From Mucilaginibacter robiniae (GTDB taxonomy: Bacteria; Bacteroidota; Bacteroidia; Sphingobacteriales; Sphingobacteriaceae): a stretch of 64,000 bases of DNA. The DNA lies in the NCBI RefSeq assembly GCF_012849215.1, contig NZ_CP051682.1, forward strand, positions 3,100,001 to 3,164,000. The letters are read 5' to 3'. Of the stretch, positions 35,748 to 44,695 are shown one piece after another (positions within the stretch are counted from its first letter, which is position 1; each line of letters begins with the position of its first letter). The translations under genes and the position numbers were made by a program. The notes beneath the pieces were generated by a model. It did no database searches, was not told the DNA's origin, and saw only the letters and a list, made by a program, of their open reading frames with translations.

Positions 35748-36773
35748 ATGAACAACGATTTATTTTTAAAAGCCGCATTTTCACAGAAGACTGAACGCCC
35801 ACCTGTATGGATGATGCGTCAGGCAGGCCGCTTTATGCCGCAGTACTGGGAAATTAAAAACAAGTACTCTTTTTTGGAAATGTGCAAAACACCGGAGATA
35901 GCTGCCGATGTAACTATGTTGCCGGTTGATTTGCTGGACATTGATGCTGCCATTTTATTTTCAGATATTTTGGTAACTGGTGAAGCTATGGGAGGCGATT
36001 TAAGCTTTACCCAGGGTGTAGGCCCTAAGTTTGCCAACCCGGTACGTAGCCAAGCTGACATTGACGCTCTGGAAACGGATGTCGCTGACCGGTTACAATA
36101 TGTAGCTGATGCTATTAAAGTAATCCAGCAACGCCTGAATGGTAAAATTCCGCTAATTGGTTTTGCCGGTGCACCATTTACTGTAATGAGTTATTTGGTT
36201 GAAGGTGGCTCTTCGCGCGATTTTAAGTTAACTAAGCTCATGCTGCACAATGAGCCTGAAATGGCACATCAGCTGCTGGCTAAAATTGCTAAAGTAACAG
36301 CCGATTACCTCAACCTGCAAATAGCGGCTGGTGTAAACGCTGTTCAGATTTTTGATAGCTGGGCACAAGCTTTATCATGGGATGATTACCGGGAGTTCTC
36401 ACACCGCTACATTGCCGAAATTATTAGTAACCTGAATCGTAAAGATATTCCGGTAATTTCATTTTGTAAAGGCAGTTCGGTATTTGCACCGATGATGGCC
36501 GAAGCCGAACCTGACGTCATCTCGATCGACTGGAACGTGGATTTACTGGATATGAAAAAACGCTTGCCGCAAGGTATAGCCGTACAAGGTAACTTAGATC
36601 CGCATATATTGTACACTGATAAGCGGGTGATTAAAGATCGCATTTATCGCCTGTTTGATCGTATGAAGGATGAGGCCGGTTTTATCTTTAACCTAGGTCA
36701 CGGTATTATGCCTGATATTCCATTTGATAACGTGAAGTACGCGATAGACGTAATTAAAGAATTTAAATACTAA
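35748..36773 (+). CDS. hemE: Uroporphyrinogen decarboxylase
   Basis: This 341-residue enzyme removes four carboxyl groups from uroporphyrinogen III to give coproporphyrinogen III. ERPPVWMMRQAGRFMPQYWE is the family N-terminal signature with the active-site arginines, IGFAGAPFTVMSYLVEGGSS is the second signature, and the end VQGNLDPHILYTDKRV and FNLGHGIMPDIPFDNV is typical. It resumes the heme pathway after the inserted two-component/TPR genes. Confidence 0.97.
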   Translation: MNNDLFLKAAFSQKTERPPVWMMRQAGRFMPQYWEIKNKYSFLEMCKTPEIAADVTMLPVDLLDIDAAILFSDILVTGEAMGGDLSFTQGVGPKFANPVRSQADIDALETDVADRLQYVADAIKVIQQRLNGKIPLIGFAGAPFTVMSYLVEGGSSRDFKLTKLMLHNEPEMAHQLLAKIAKVTADYLNLQIAAGVNAVQIFDSWAQALSWDDYREFSHRYIAEIISNLNRKDIPVISFCKGSSVFAPMMAEAEPDVISIDWNVDLLDMKKRLPQGIAVQGNLDPHILYTDKRVIKDRIYRLFDRMKDEAGFIFNLGHGIMPDIPFDNVKYAIDVIKEFKY

Positions 36774-36815
36774 TAAGAACAAAGACTCGCCTCGCAACAA
36801 CAGGATTCAAATAGG

Positions 36816-37355
36816 ATGTATAACTATATAAAAGCCATACACATCATTTTTGTAGTCAGCTGGATGGCGGGGCTGTTTTATTTAGTACGCTTATTTATTT
36901 ACCACACTGAAGCGCAGGAAAAACCTGAAGCGGAACGTAAAATACTTTCGGCTCAATTTGAGATCATGGAGCGTAAGCTCATGAATATCATTACTACGCC
37001 GGCTATGGTGCTTACCTTGCTGGCTGGTATAGGTATGGTGTGGATAGCTCCTTATTGGTTACAGCAAAGCTGGTTGATGGTAAAGCTTTGCTTTGTAGTG
37101 GGCTTGGTGGCTTACCATTCCATTTGCCAGAGTAAAATGGAGCAAATGCGTAAAGGTGTTTATACCTGGAGCTCTACCCAACTGCGTTTGTGGAACGAAG
37201 TAGCTACTATATTTCTGTTCGCTATCGTTTTTTTAGCAGTACTAAAAAACGCTATCGACTGGATTTATGGGCTAGTAGGATTAGTCGCTTTCTCTGTTAT
37301 CATCATGATGATAGTAAAAATTTATAAGCGATACAGAGTGCGTAACGAAGCTTAA
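36816..37355 (+). CDS. hemJ: HemJ-type protoporphyrinogen IX oxidase (CopD/UPF0093 family)
   Basis: This 179-residue protein has four or five membrane helices and begins MYNYIKAIHIIFVVSWMAGL, with the conserved His9. It resembles HemJ, the membrane protoporphyrinogen oxidase used by bacteria that lack HemG and HemY. Its place straight after hemE supports the call. Coproporphyrinogen oxidase and ferrochelatase are not in the window. Confidence 0.88.
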   Translation: MYNYIKAIHIIFVVSWMAGLFYLVRLFIYHTEAQEKPEAERKILSAQFEIMERKLMNIITTPAMVLTLLAGIGMVWIAPYWLQQSWLMVKLCFVVGLVAYHSICQSKMEQMRKGVYTWSSTQLRLWNEVATIFLFAIVFLAVLKNAIDWIYGLVGLVAFSVIIMMIVKIYKRYRVRNEA

Positions 37356-37410
37356 TATATAGGGTATAAATCAATTCCGTGCTTAGGTGCTGATTTATAC
37401 CCTATATATT
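37354..37410. terminator. 20-bp inverted repeat between convergent hemJ and amidohydrolase
   Basis: AATATATAGGGTATAAATCA (37354-37373) is the exact complement of the 20 bases at 37391-37410, with a 17-base loop. It begins inside the hemJ stop codon and ends just before the minus-strand amidohydrolase stop. T-tracts are weak, so function as a two-way terminator is likely from position more than from composition. Confidence 0.75.
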
Positions 37411-37418
37411 CAATAGTT

Positions 37419-38693
37419 TTACTCTTTTACTACAACGCCATCTTTCATTACTACTTTCACAGCTTTTACAGCTTTAATATCTTCTGCGGGGTTTCCTTCT
37501 ACTGCTATTAAGTCGGCCAGGTAATTCGCTTTGATGCTACCCAAGTTCTTTAAACCAAATACTTCAGCATTAATAGCTGTAGCTGATTGCAGTACATCTA
37601 TTGGTTTCATCCCATAATCTACCATCAACAGCATTTCGCGCGCGTTATCACCATGCGGGAATACGCCCACATCACCACCCATACAAATAGTTACGCCGGC
37701 TTTAAGCGCATTAGCAAAACTGATACGTTTGTTTTTTAAGCGTTCGGGCTCAGGGTCGATGCCTTTTTTATAACCGGCATACATGCTGGTAGCTTCGCCA
37801 GCAGCTAGGGTAGGGCATAAGGCTACATGGTGTTCTTTCATCAGCTTAAATACTTCGGGCGTACCGCTGTCACCATGTTCAATAGTGGTTACACCAGCTA
37901 AGGTTGCCCGACGCATACCTTCGGCTGTGCTGGAGTGTACCGCTACAATACGGCCACTACTGCTTGCTACTTGTACGGCTAGTTTTAATTCATCTAAAGT
38001 AAAAGTAGGAGCGGCAGTACCGTTAGCTCCCCAACGGTAATCGGCATATAATTTTACTACATCAGCCCCATGGCCAATTTGCGAGCGGATAGCATGTGTT
38101 AATCCATCTATCCCGTCGGCTTCTTCGGCTCCTTGTGGCAGTACCATTTCGGCTACTGTACTTTTGGGGCCATAGCTGCCTGTAGCCACAATAGCGCGGG
38201 TAGCTGCCATAATACGCGGGCCGGGTACAATTCCTTTATTAATAGCTATTTTCAAACCCACATCATCATAAGCAGCGCCTTCAGTACCTAAATCACGTAC
38301 GGTGGTAAAGCCTGCAATCAGGGTTTTGCGGGCGTGTACCACAGCTCGGGCAGTACGTTCGGCACGGCTTTCGGTTAATACTTGGTCGTTCCAGCTGGTT
38401 TCATTGTAAGGGTGTAGAAACAGGTGCGAGTGCCCTTCAATCATCCCTGGCATCAAAGTGGTGCCTTTCAGTTCCATAACTTTGGCGGTAGATGGGGCTT
38501 GTATCTCAATACTTGGCCCAACTGCCTGAATACGGTTGCCATGTACCAGCACCCACCAGCCATTGTGCATTTCATGGCCATCAAAAACACGGTCGGGTTT
38601 TAATAAAATATAAGTATCAGTTGATTGCTGTTGAGCGAAAAGGGTAGTTAGGGTAAATAAGGTTAAGGCAAAAAGGAGTACAGGTTTTTTCAT
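37419..38693 (-). CDS. Exported amidohydrolase family protein
   Basis: This 424-residue protein starts with a signal peptide (MKKPVLLFALTLFTLTTLFA, cut before QQQS) and is therefore periplasmic. Metal-binding motifs of the amidohydrolase superfamily are visible: PGMIEGHSHLFLHPY (HxH), DVVKLYADY, IVAVHSS, TIEHGDSG and MGGDVGVFPHG. It resembles Xaa-Pro dipeptidase/imidazolonepropionase-like members; substrate is unknown. The frame extends to 38723, but the start at 38693 places the signal peptide at the N-terminus. Confidence 0.87.
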   Translation of the reverse strand: MKKPVLLFALTLFTLTTLFAQQQSTDTYILLKPDRVFDGHEMHNGWWVLVHGNRIQAVGPSIEIQAPSTAKVMELKGTTLMPGMIEGHSHLFLHPYNETSWNDQVLTESRAERTARAVVHARKTLIAGFTTVRDLGTEGAAYDDVGLKIAINKGIVPGPRIMAATRAIVATGSYGPKSTVAEMVLPQGAEEADGIDGLTHAIRSQIGHGADVVKLYADYRWGANGTAAPTFTLDELKLAVQVASSSGRIVAVHSSTAEGMRRATLAGVTTIEHGDSGTPEVFKLMKEHHVALCPTLAAGEATSMYAGYKKGIDPEPERLKNKRISFANALKAGVTICMGGDVGVFPHGDNAREMLLMVDYGMKPIDVLQSATAINAEVFGLKNLGSIKANYLADLIAVEGNPAEDIKAVKAVKVVMKDGVVVKE

Positions 38694-38806
38694 CGTGCCT
38701 AAATATAAAGCATCAGTACGCATACTAAACCATTATCTTTATCTGTCACAAAATTTTTTTATAAACCCGTGCAACCATTTACGAAGATGTATCATCTACC
38801 TGTTAA

Positions 38807-39379
38807 ATGATGTTTTTTAAGCATACATATTCAACCGAAACCCTGATTGAGCGTTGTAAAGCAGCCGACCGTAAGGCGCAGGAACTGTTGTACAAGCAAT
38901 TTGCGGCTAAAATGCTGGCAGTTTGCATGCGTTACACCGCTCACAGGGCAGAAGCGGAAGATATGTTGCAGGTAGGTTTTATTAAAGTTTTTCAAAAGCT
39001 GGAACATTATAGAGGAGAAGGCAGTTTTGAAGGCTGGATGCGCCGCATTATGGTACATACGTCTATTGAACACTATCGTAAGTATCATAAAAATATGCAG
39101 ATAGTGGATATAGAAGAAAGTGGATATGAACAATCTGTTAACCCTATAGCGGCGGCTAATCTGGAAGCTAAAGATTTATTGCTGTTAATACAGCAATTAC
39201 CTGATGGTTACCGTATGGTATTTAACCTGTATGCTATTGAAGGCTATTCGCATCGGGAGATTGCCGAAATAGCAGGGATTACTGAAGGTGCATCAAAATC
39301 ACAATTATCCAGAGCACGGACTATGTTAAAACAAAAAATTGAACAACAGGAGGGCAAGCCTTATGAATATGCAGGATGA
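38807..39379 (+). CDS. ECF-type RNA polymerase sigma factor
   Basis: This 190-residue protein has region 2 (about 25-95) with AHRAEAEDMLQVGFIKVFQK and GSFEGWMRRIMVHTSIEHYR, and region 4 (about 125-180) with IEGYSHREIAEIAGITEGAS and KSQLSRARTMLKQ. Region 3 is absent, as is normal for ECF sigmas. Its stop overlaps the next gene by 17 bases, pointing to a coupled anti-sigma factor. It controls an unknown regulon that may include the beta-barrel gene downstream. Confidence 0.95.
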   Translation: MMFFKHTYSTETLIERCKAADRKAQELLYKQFAAKMLAVCMRYTAHRAEAEDMLQVGFIKVFQKLEHYRGEGSFEGWMRRIMVHTSIEHYRKYHKNMQIVDIEESGYEQSVNPIAAANLEAKDLLLLIQQLPDGYRMVFNLYAIEGYSHREIAEIAGITEGASKSQLSRARTMLKQKIEQQEGKPYEYAG

Positions 39380-40139
39380 TGAATTAGATGAGCTGTTCCG
39401 TTCGGGACTAACGGGAATGCAGGTAGAGCCCTCAGCCAAGGTTTGGCAAAATATTAGTACCAAACTTGATGGTCAGCACAAAAAGCAAGGGATGCCTTGG
39501 TTAAATATAGCCGCCAGTATATTGGTGGTGCTTACCGCTGGTATATGGTTTGTGGTAAAACAGCCCAACTCACAACAAAATCAGGTAAACAGGCATTATG
39601 CGGCACAACCTAAAGCTGCAACAAACACAGGTAGTTCGGTTTTATCACCGTTGCATTCGGTGGCCAAAGGCGTTAAACAACCACTAATTATAGCCGCTAA
39701 TAAATTAGCTGTAAACCATAAAAAGTATTTAAAGCAATTAATGGGTAAAAAGGTGATTACCGTAGTTAAGCCATTAACAGCAGTAAAGGAAAGTCAACCA
39801 GCAGAGTTATTAGCAGCTAACTATATAGCAGCTGAAAAACCAGTAGTTATTATTACTCCTGTTTTACCCGAAGCGCCGCTGGTTGCTAAAACTATAACCG
39901 AAGAGGCACCGGTATTTAAGCCGGTTGATGTAACAGTTACCGGACCAGCAATGGTACACCAGTCTGAAAAGAAAGTGCATAAGCATAGCATCCGCAGCCT
40001 GGGTGATGTTATTAACGTGCTGGTATCACAAGTTGATAAACGTGAAGACAAGATCATCGAGTTTACCGATACGGACGATGACCATGCCGATATTACCGGA
40101 ATCAATCTCGGCATTATTAAAGTAAAAAAAGAAAAATAA
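39363..40139 (+). CDS. Probable anti-sigma factor (single membrane helix)
   Basis: This 258-residue protein starts MNMQDDELDELFRSGLTGMQ and has one hydrophobic helix near residues 48-64 (WLNIAASILVVLTAGIWFVV), then a long low-complexity periplasmic part. Small N-terminal cytoplasmic segment, one helix and coupling to an ECF sigma gene suggest an anti-sigma role, although no zinc-finger HxxxCxxC motif is present. ATG 39363 is preferred over the upstream 39339 start because AGGAGG lies at 39348-39353. Confidence 0.72.
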   Translation: MNMQDDELDELFRSGLTGMQVEPSAKVWQNISTKLDGQHKKQGMPWLNIAASILVVLTAGIWFVVKQPNSQQNQVNRHYAAQPKAATNTGSSVLSPLHSVAKGVKQPLIIAANKLAVNHKKYLKQLMGKKVITVVKPLTAVKESQPAELLAANYIAAEKPVVIITPVLPEAPLVAKTITEEAPVFKPVDVTVTGPAMVHQSEKKVHKHSIRSLGDVINVLVSQVDKREDKIIEFTDTDDDHADITGINLGIIKVKKEK

Positions 40140-40166
40140 ATATACTTCTCTAAATACAATCCTGAT

Positions 40167-41030
40167 ATGAAAAGATACTTACTTACTGCCCTGGTATGGG
40201 CAACGGCTACCGGCGTGTTTGCACAAAATACACGTACTGATACATTGAAGACCAGAACAGATACGGTGGTGAAATCGAGCACGGATACGGTAATTGTTAA
40301 AACTAAAAGAAAAGGGTTTAAGTTTACCTTTGCCACAGGTGATGAAGCCCGTAAAATAGCAGCAAACCGCCATGATACTACAAAGATTAAAGAAGTATCA
40401 AAAGCGCCCGGCTTTTCCTGGGGGTTAACCTTTGCCCGGTTTGATTTGGGGTTGACTACCTTGATTGACAATGGCAGCTTTAATTTATCGCCACAAAATA
40501 ACTTTCTGCGTTACCGTTCTTGGAAATCCAGCAATGTAGGGTTTGATTTGATACAGGTAGGCTACCGTTTCAACAGCGCCTTCCGCATTTATTTATCAGG
40601 TGGTTTAGATTGGACACACATCCGTTTGCGTGAAAACATTACCATACTGGAAGATCAGCCTGTGCTGACTTACCGGCAAGACAATATCAACTACAGCAAA
40701 AACCGGTTTACCTCAAGCTATATCCGTATTCCATTAACCTTCGACTGGCGCAGCCATGATGATAACAGCGGCAGGCGCTATCACATTGATGGTGGAGCTG
40801 ATATTGGCATTCTGTACAATGGCCGGGTTAAGCAGGTTAGTGATGAAAACGGCAAAGAGAAGTTTAATGATGATTACCATTTTACCAAACTACGTTATGG
40901 CGTATTTGCCCGGGTAGGCTATGGTTTTACCGGTCTGTTTGCCAAATACTATTTTAATGATGTGTTTCAGGATAGCCCGGCGCAAAAAGGTTTAAAAAAC
41001 CTTTCGTTTGGCTTAACCTTTGGCTTTTAA
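40167..41030 (+). CDS. Outer-membrane beta-barrel protein (PorT-like)
   Basis: This 287-residue protein has a signal peptide (MKRYLLTALVWATATGVFAQ), a short stretch with repeated RTDT units (residues ~23-50), and alternating hydrophobic strands ending NLSFGLTFGF, the usual aromatic end of a barrel. It resembles PorT-family/outer-membrane beta-barrel domain proteins. It follows the sigma/anti-sigma pair by 27 bases and may be under their control. Exact function unknown. Confidence 0.78.
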   Translation: MKRYLLTALVWATATGVFAQNTRTDTLKTRTDTVVKSSTDTVIVKTKRKGFKFTFATGDEARKIAANRHDTTKIKEVSKAPGFSWGLTFARFDLGLTTLIDNGSFNLSPQNNFLRYRSWKSSNVGFDLIQVGYRFNSAFRIYLSGGLDWTHIRLRENITILEDQPVLTYRQDNINYSKNRFTSSYIRIPLTFDWRSHDDNSGRRYHIDGGADIGILYNGRVKQVSDENGKEKFNDDYHFTKLRYGVFARVGYGFTGLFAKYYFNDVFQDSPAQKGLKNLSFGLTFGF

Positions 41031-41051
41031 ACTGTTTACCTAGTGTTATAC

Positions 41052-41075
41052 CACAAAGGCAGCCTTTGTGCTTTT
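41052..41075 (+). terminator. Terminator-like hairpin after the beta-barrel gene
   Basis: CACAAAGGC (41052-41060) and GCCTTTGTG (41062-41070) are exact complements separated by one base, followed by CTTTT. The inner pairs cannot form in RNA, leaving about seven pairs. It could end the sigma-factor operon, and it directly precedes the -7 element of the next gene. Confidence 0.6.
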
Positions 41076-41078
41076 ATG

Positions 41079-41086
41079 TATCTTTG
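41079..41086 (+). promoter_or_regulatory. -7 element of the ABC ATPase gene (possibly leaderless)
   Basis: TATCTTTG is a perfect TAnnTTTG match only five bases before the preferred ATG at 41092. A start site 5-7 bases after the element would fall on or at the ATG, so the message may be leaderless. No -33 TTTG at normal spacing was found. Confidence 0.55.
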
Positions 41087-41091
41087 CAGCA

Positions 41092-42096
41092 ATGCCAAGT
41101 TCTAATTCATTTTTGCAAGTTAAAGCGGTAAGTAAAATCTACCCGGGTGCACAGCAATCCGGTGTTAAAAAAGCTTATTTAAACGTACAAGCTGGTAAAA
41201 TTACAGCTATTATAGGTCAAAGCGGCAGTGGCAAAAGTACCTTGTTACGCCTGCTGTATGGTTTACTAAGCCCTGATGAAGGGCAAGTGTTATTTAAAGG
41301 CGAACGCATTTGGGGGCCTGAAGAAAAGCTGATACCCGGCCATGATGCCATGAAAATGGTAACTCAGCATACCGACGACCTGAACCCATATGCTAAAGTT
41401 TGGGATAACGTAGCCGTGTTGCTGCCCAACACCAACATAAAAGGAAAGCAGGAAAAAACAGAGCAGGTATTGCGTCAATTGAATATGTTTCACTTGGCCA
41501 ACAAGCGTGTGGCTGATTTAAGTGGCGGTGAGAAGCAACGTGTAGCTATTGCACGTGCCTTGGTTACTCAACCAGAAGTATTATTGCTGGATGAACCCTT
41601 CAACCAAGTTGATACTACCTTTCGAGATGGTTTACAGCAGGACATTAGGCATATTGTAAAGCAAACAGGCTTAACCGTTATTATTGTATCACATGACCCA
41701 GCCGAGGTATTATCAATGGCCGATGAATTGGTGGTGTTAAAGGATGGCGAAATTTTAGAGGCTGGTATGCCTAAAGTATTGTACCAGAAACCACAAAACT
41801 TGTACACGGCCCGTCTGCTCACTAGCTGCAATGTACTACATCGCGAAGAAGCACGTGTGTTAGGGATTAAAGCACAGAAAGAGCAGATTGTGATTTATCC
41901 TGAATGGGCAGAACCATCAAGCAGCGGCCAAAATATTGACTGGGCTGTTAAAGAAATTTTGTTCAAAGGCGCTTATGAAGATGTTCATTTAGAATATGGC
42001 CCTGTCGAGTTGCATGTATATAATTACGATCCAGGGAAATACGACCATTACAGCCATGTACATGTGAATGTACGCCAGTATTTAGAGTTTGATTAA
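41092..42096 (+). CDS. ABC transporter ATP-binding protein (CysA/PotA-like, orphan)
   Basis: This 334-residue ATPase has Walker A IIGQSGSGKSTLLRLLYG, a Q-loop at KMVTQHTDDLNP, signature DLSGGEKQRVAIARAL, Walker B VLLLDEPFNQVD and H-loop IIVSHDP. About 110 residues follow as a TOBE-like C-terminal domain, as in importers of the CysA/PotA group. No permease or binding-protein gene is adjacent, so the transported compound is unknown. The 41068 start would add MLLCIFAA, translated from the promoter region, and was rejected. Confidence 0.88.
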   Translation: MPSSNSFLQVKAVSKIYPGAQQSGVKKAYLNVQAGKITAIIGQSGSGKSTLLRLLYGLLSPDEGQVLFKGERIWGPEEKLIPGHDAMKMVTQHTDDLNPYAKVWDNVAVLLPNTNIKGKQEKTEQVLRQLNMFHLANKRVADLSGGEKQRVAIARALVTQPEVLLLDEPFNQVDTTFRDGLQQDIRHIVKQTGLTVIIVSHDPAEVLSMADELVVLKDGEILEAGMPKVLYQKPQNLYTARLLTSCNVLHREEARVLGIKAQKEQIVIYPEWAEPSSSGQNIDWAVKEILFKGAYEDVHLEYGPVELHVYNYDPGKYDHYSHVHVNVRQYLEFD

Positions 42097-42107
42097 AGTA
42101 GAACTTA

Positions 42108-42164
42108 GAATCAAGAGTATAGACTTTGTAAAACAGGTTTTAATAAAGTCTATACTCTTGATTC
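42108..42164. terminator. 20-bp inverted repeat between convergent ABC ATPase and ilvA
   Basis: GAATCAAGAGTATAGACTTT (42108-42127) is the exact complement of the bases at 42145-42164, with a 17-base loop. It lies between two convergent genes and has the same arm and loop length as the repeat at 37354-37410. The first 16 bases of its left arm recur at 32029-32044. Confidence 0.8.
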
Positions 42165-42173
42165 TATATATTC

Positions 42174-43424
42174 TTATACCAGGTACTCAAACAAGGTTTG
42201 ATCGCGGTTTACTTCAATCACATCGAAGCGGTGAGCTTCCATGCGCTGGCGCAAAGCCGGGTAATCATCGGCCGATTTGAGTTCGATACCTACCAAAGCA
42301 GGTCCGCGTTCACGTTCGGTTTTTTTGATGAACTCGAAACGGGTAATATCATCATGCGGGCCTAAAACGTTATTCACAAATAATTTCAGCGCACCTGGGC
42401 GTTGCGGGAAACGAACGATGAAGTAATGCTTCAATCCTTCGTACAATAGCGATTGCTCCTTGATTTCGCCCATGCGGTCGATATCATTATTGCCGCCGCT
42501 AATTACACAAACTACTTTTTTACCCCGAATTTGCCCTTTACATAAATCTAAAGCCGCTACTGATAGCGCACCTGCAGGTTCAACTACAATAGCATCTTCG
42601 TTGTAAAGTTTTAAAATGGTGGAGCATACTTTGCCTTCGGGCACTAAAAGCATATTGTCTAGCACCTCGCAACAAATCTGATAAGTAAGATGGCCAACCC
42701 GTTTTACGGCAGCTCCATCTACAAACCGATTAATTTGCGAAAGAGTGTAAGGCTGCCCTCGGCGTATGGCTTCAATCATAGATGGGGCACCTTCAGGCTC
42801 TACGCCAATAAGCTTCACTTGTGGGTTTTGCTGCTTAAAATAGCTGCCTGTACCGGCTGCCAAACCACCGCCGCCTACGGGCATAATTACCACTTCGGCA
42901 TCCGGCAGGTCTTCCAGTATTTCAATACCTACGGTACCCTGACCTTCCATAATGCGGTAATCATCAAACGGCGGGATGAAGGTCATTTCGTTAGCTTCGG
43001 TATAAGCCAAAGCTTCCTGCAAACAATCATCAAAGGTATCGCCGGTTAAAACAATTTCTACATTACCATTACCGAACATTTCAGTCTGCTTTACCTTTTG
43101 CTTAGGCGTAATTTCAGGCATAAAAATTACACCTTTAATATTCAGCCGCCTGCACGAAAAGGCAACGCCTTGGGCATGGTTGCCTGCACTGGCACATACC
43201 ACACCTTTGGCCAGTTGTTCACTACTAAGCTGGCTAATCATGTTGTAGGCACCGCGCAGCTTGTAGGAGCGTACTACCTGCAAATCTTCACGCTTCAGGT
43301 AAACCTCGCAGTTGTATTTATCTGAAAGACCCTGGTTAAATTCCAGTGGTGTACGGCGCACTATGGGTTTCAGGCGTTCATAGGCTGATGCAAAATCGAG
43401 CTGGGTTTTGGTTGAGCTATCCAT
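42174..43424 (-). CDS. ilvA: Threonine ammonia-lyase (threonine dehydratase)
   Basis: This 416-residue PLP enzyme turns threonine into 2-oxobutanoate, the first step of isoleucine synthesis. The PLP lysine is in EDLQVVRSYKLRGAYNMISQ and the glycine loop in VVIMPVGGGGLAAGTGSYF. The C-terminal ~85 residues (HYFIVRFPQRPGALKLFVNN and on) form one ACT-like regulatory domain, typical of the shorter biosynthetic form. It is the last gene of the ilv-leu cluster, six bases after leuA. Confidence 0.95.
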   Translation of the reverse strand: MDSSTKTQLDFASAYERLKPIVRRTPLEFNQGLSDKYNCEVYLKREDLQVVRSYKLRGAYNMISQLSSEQLAKGVVCASAGNHAQGVAFSCRRLNIKGVIFMPEITPKQKVKQTEMFGNGNVEIVLTGDTFDDCLQEALAYTEANEMTFIPPFDDYRIMEGQGTVGIEILEDLPDAEVVIMPVGGGGLAAGTGSYFKQQNPQVKLIGVEPEGAPSMIEAIRRGQPYTLSQINRFVDGAAVKRVGHLTYQICCEVLDNMLLVPEGKVCSTILKLYNEDAIVVEPAGALSVAALDLCKGQIRGKKVVCVISGGNNDIDRMGEIKEQSLLYEGLKHYFIVRFPQRPGALKLFVNNVLGPHDDITRFEFIKKTERERGPALVGIELKSADDYPALRQRMEAHRFDVIEVNRDQTLFEYLV

Positions 43425-43430
43425 CAGTAA

Positions 43431-44597
43431 TTATTCTTTAACCAAGCGGTAAGCTACTAAACCCAGCAGGTCATCGTCATTAATATTTAATTTGCTATCG
43501 GCCAGAATCAGGAACTGCTGATACACAGTAGCCAGTTCGTCTTTACCTAACTGATGGCCTAAACGATCTAAATGGTATTTCAAAGCGTGGCGACCGCTAC
43601 GTGCGGTAAGCACAATGCTGGCGCTTGGGAAGCCTACATCTTCCGGACGAATAATCTCATAGTTCTCACGGTTCTTCAAAAAGCCATCCTGGTGGATGCC
43701 TGAACTATGAGCAAAAGCATTGCTACCGACAATAGCTTTATTAGGCTGCACCGGCATACGCATCTGGGTACTGATGGTACGGCTTAGTTCATAAAAGCTT
43801 TTCGTATTAATGTTGGTGTATAAACCCATGCTCTGATGCGTTTTCAGAATCATCACTACTTCTTCAATTGAAGTATTGCCTGCACGTTCGCCAATGCCAT
43901 TAATGGTGCCTTCAATTTGGCGGGCACCGTTTTGTAAGCCTGCAATAGAATTGGCTGTTGCCAAGCCCAGGTCATTATGGCAGTGTACCGATATAATGGC
44001 TTGGTCAATGTTTTTAACATTTTCTTTCAAGAAACGTATTTTGCTGCCGTATTGGTCGGGCAGGCAGTAGCCGTTGGTGTCGGGTATGTTTACTACAGTT
44101 GCCCCGGCGGCAATAACTGCCTCCACCATTTTAGCCAGATATTCAATATCTGCACGGCCAGCATCTTCTGCATAAAACTCAACATCTTCAACAAACCGTT
44201 TAGCATACTTTACGGCCTCAGTAGCACGTTCCAGTATTTCTTCGCGTGTGCTGTTAAATTTATGCTTGATGTGCATATCTGATGCACCAATGCCGGTATG
44301 AATGCGCGGGCGCTTAGCATACTTTAAAGCTTCGGCAGCGGCATCAATATCCCCTTTATTGGCGCGGGTAAGTGCACAAACCGTTGGGTTATTTACAGCC
44401 TTCGCTATTTCTACCACACTTTGAAAATCACCGGGACTGGAAACCGGAAATCCGGCTTCAATAATATCAACACCCAGCCCTTCCAGCTCGCGTGCAATTT
44501 CTATTTTTTCAGGCGTGGTTAGTTGGCAGCCCGGTACCTGCTCACCATCGCGCAGTGTAGTGTCAAATACATAAACCCGGTTTGGATCGTGTAACAT
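43431..44597 (-). CDS. leuA: 2-Isopropylmalate synthase, short form without regulatory domain
   Basis: This 388-residue enzyme condenses 2-oxoisovalerate with acetyl-CoA, the first leucine step. Metal and catalytic motifs are [20 protein letters not shown] and the [17 protein letters not shown] segment. A full-length LeuA has ~510 residues with a C-terminal leucine-binding allosteric domain; this protein ends shortly after the linker ([11 protein letters not shown]), so feedback inhibition by that domain is not possible. Context argues against homocitrate or citramalate synthase, but those share the fold. Confidence 0.9.
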   Translation of the reverse strand: MLHDPNRVYVFDTTLRDGEQVPGCQLTTPEKIEIARELEGLGVDIIEAGFPVSSPGDFQSVVEIAKAVNNPTVCALTRANKGDIDAAAEALKYAKRPRIHTGIGASDMHIKHKFNSTREEILERATEAVKYAKRFVEDVEFYAEDAGRADIEYLAKMVEAVIAAGATVVNIPDTNGYCLPDQYGSKIRFLKENVKNIDQAIISVHCHNDLGLATANSIAGLQNGARQIEGTINGIGERAGNTSIEEVVMILKTHQSMGLYTNINTKSFYELSRTISTQMRMPVQPNKAIVGSNAFAHSSGIHQDGFLKNRENYEIIRPEDVGFPSASIVLTARSGRHALKYHLDRLGHQLGKDELATVYQQFLILADSKLNINDDDLLGLVAYRLVKE

Positions 44598-44609
44598 AGT
44601 TCTTATATG

Positions 44610-44695
44610 AGTTACGGGTGTGTGTTGCGGGTTGCGGGAGAAGAGTAATTGATAGTAAATTGTGTTATTTTACTCGCAACCCGCAACCAATAACT
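44610..44695. repeat. Intercistronic inverted repeat, methyltransferase/leuA
   Basis: GTTGCGGGTTGCG (44624-44636) pairs perfectly with CGCAACCCGCAAC (44675-44687) around a 38-base loop; AGTTA (44610-44614) and TAACT (44691-44695) add outer pairs. The arm itself is a tandem of the word GTTGCGG. No T-tract follows on the minus strand, the coding direction here. Same vocabulary as 49261-49332 and 55404-55477. Confidence 0.85.

Noticed and set aside
39821..40471. 216-codon minus-strand frame over the anti-sigma/barrel junction
   Set aside because: It spans two convincing plus-strand genes and shows no motif; Val/Thr/Ser runs are a shadow of their codons.
42089..42280. Small plus-strand frame over the 42108-42164 inverted repeat
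   Set aside because: It runs through a terminator-like repeat into antisense ilvA with no family resemblance.
44610..44695. The GTTGCGGG-type stems as intrinsic terminators
   Set aside because: No T-tract follows in the direction of transcription and the downstream genes (leuA, leuC, atpC) need transcription through them.
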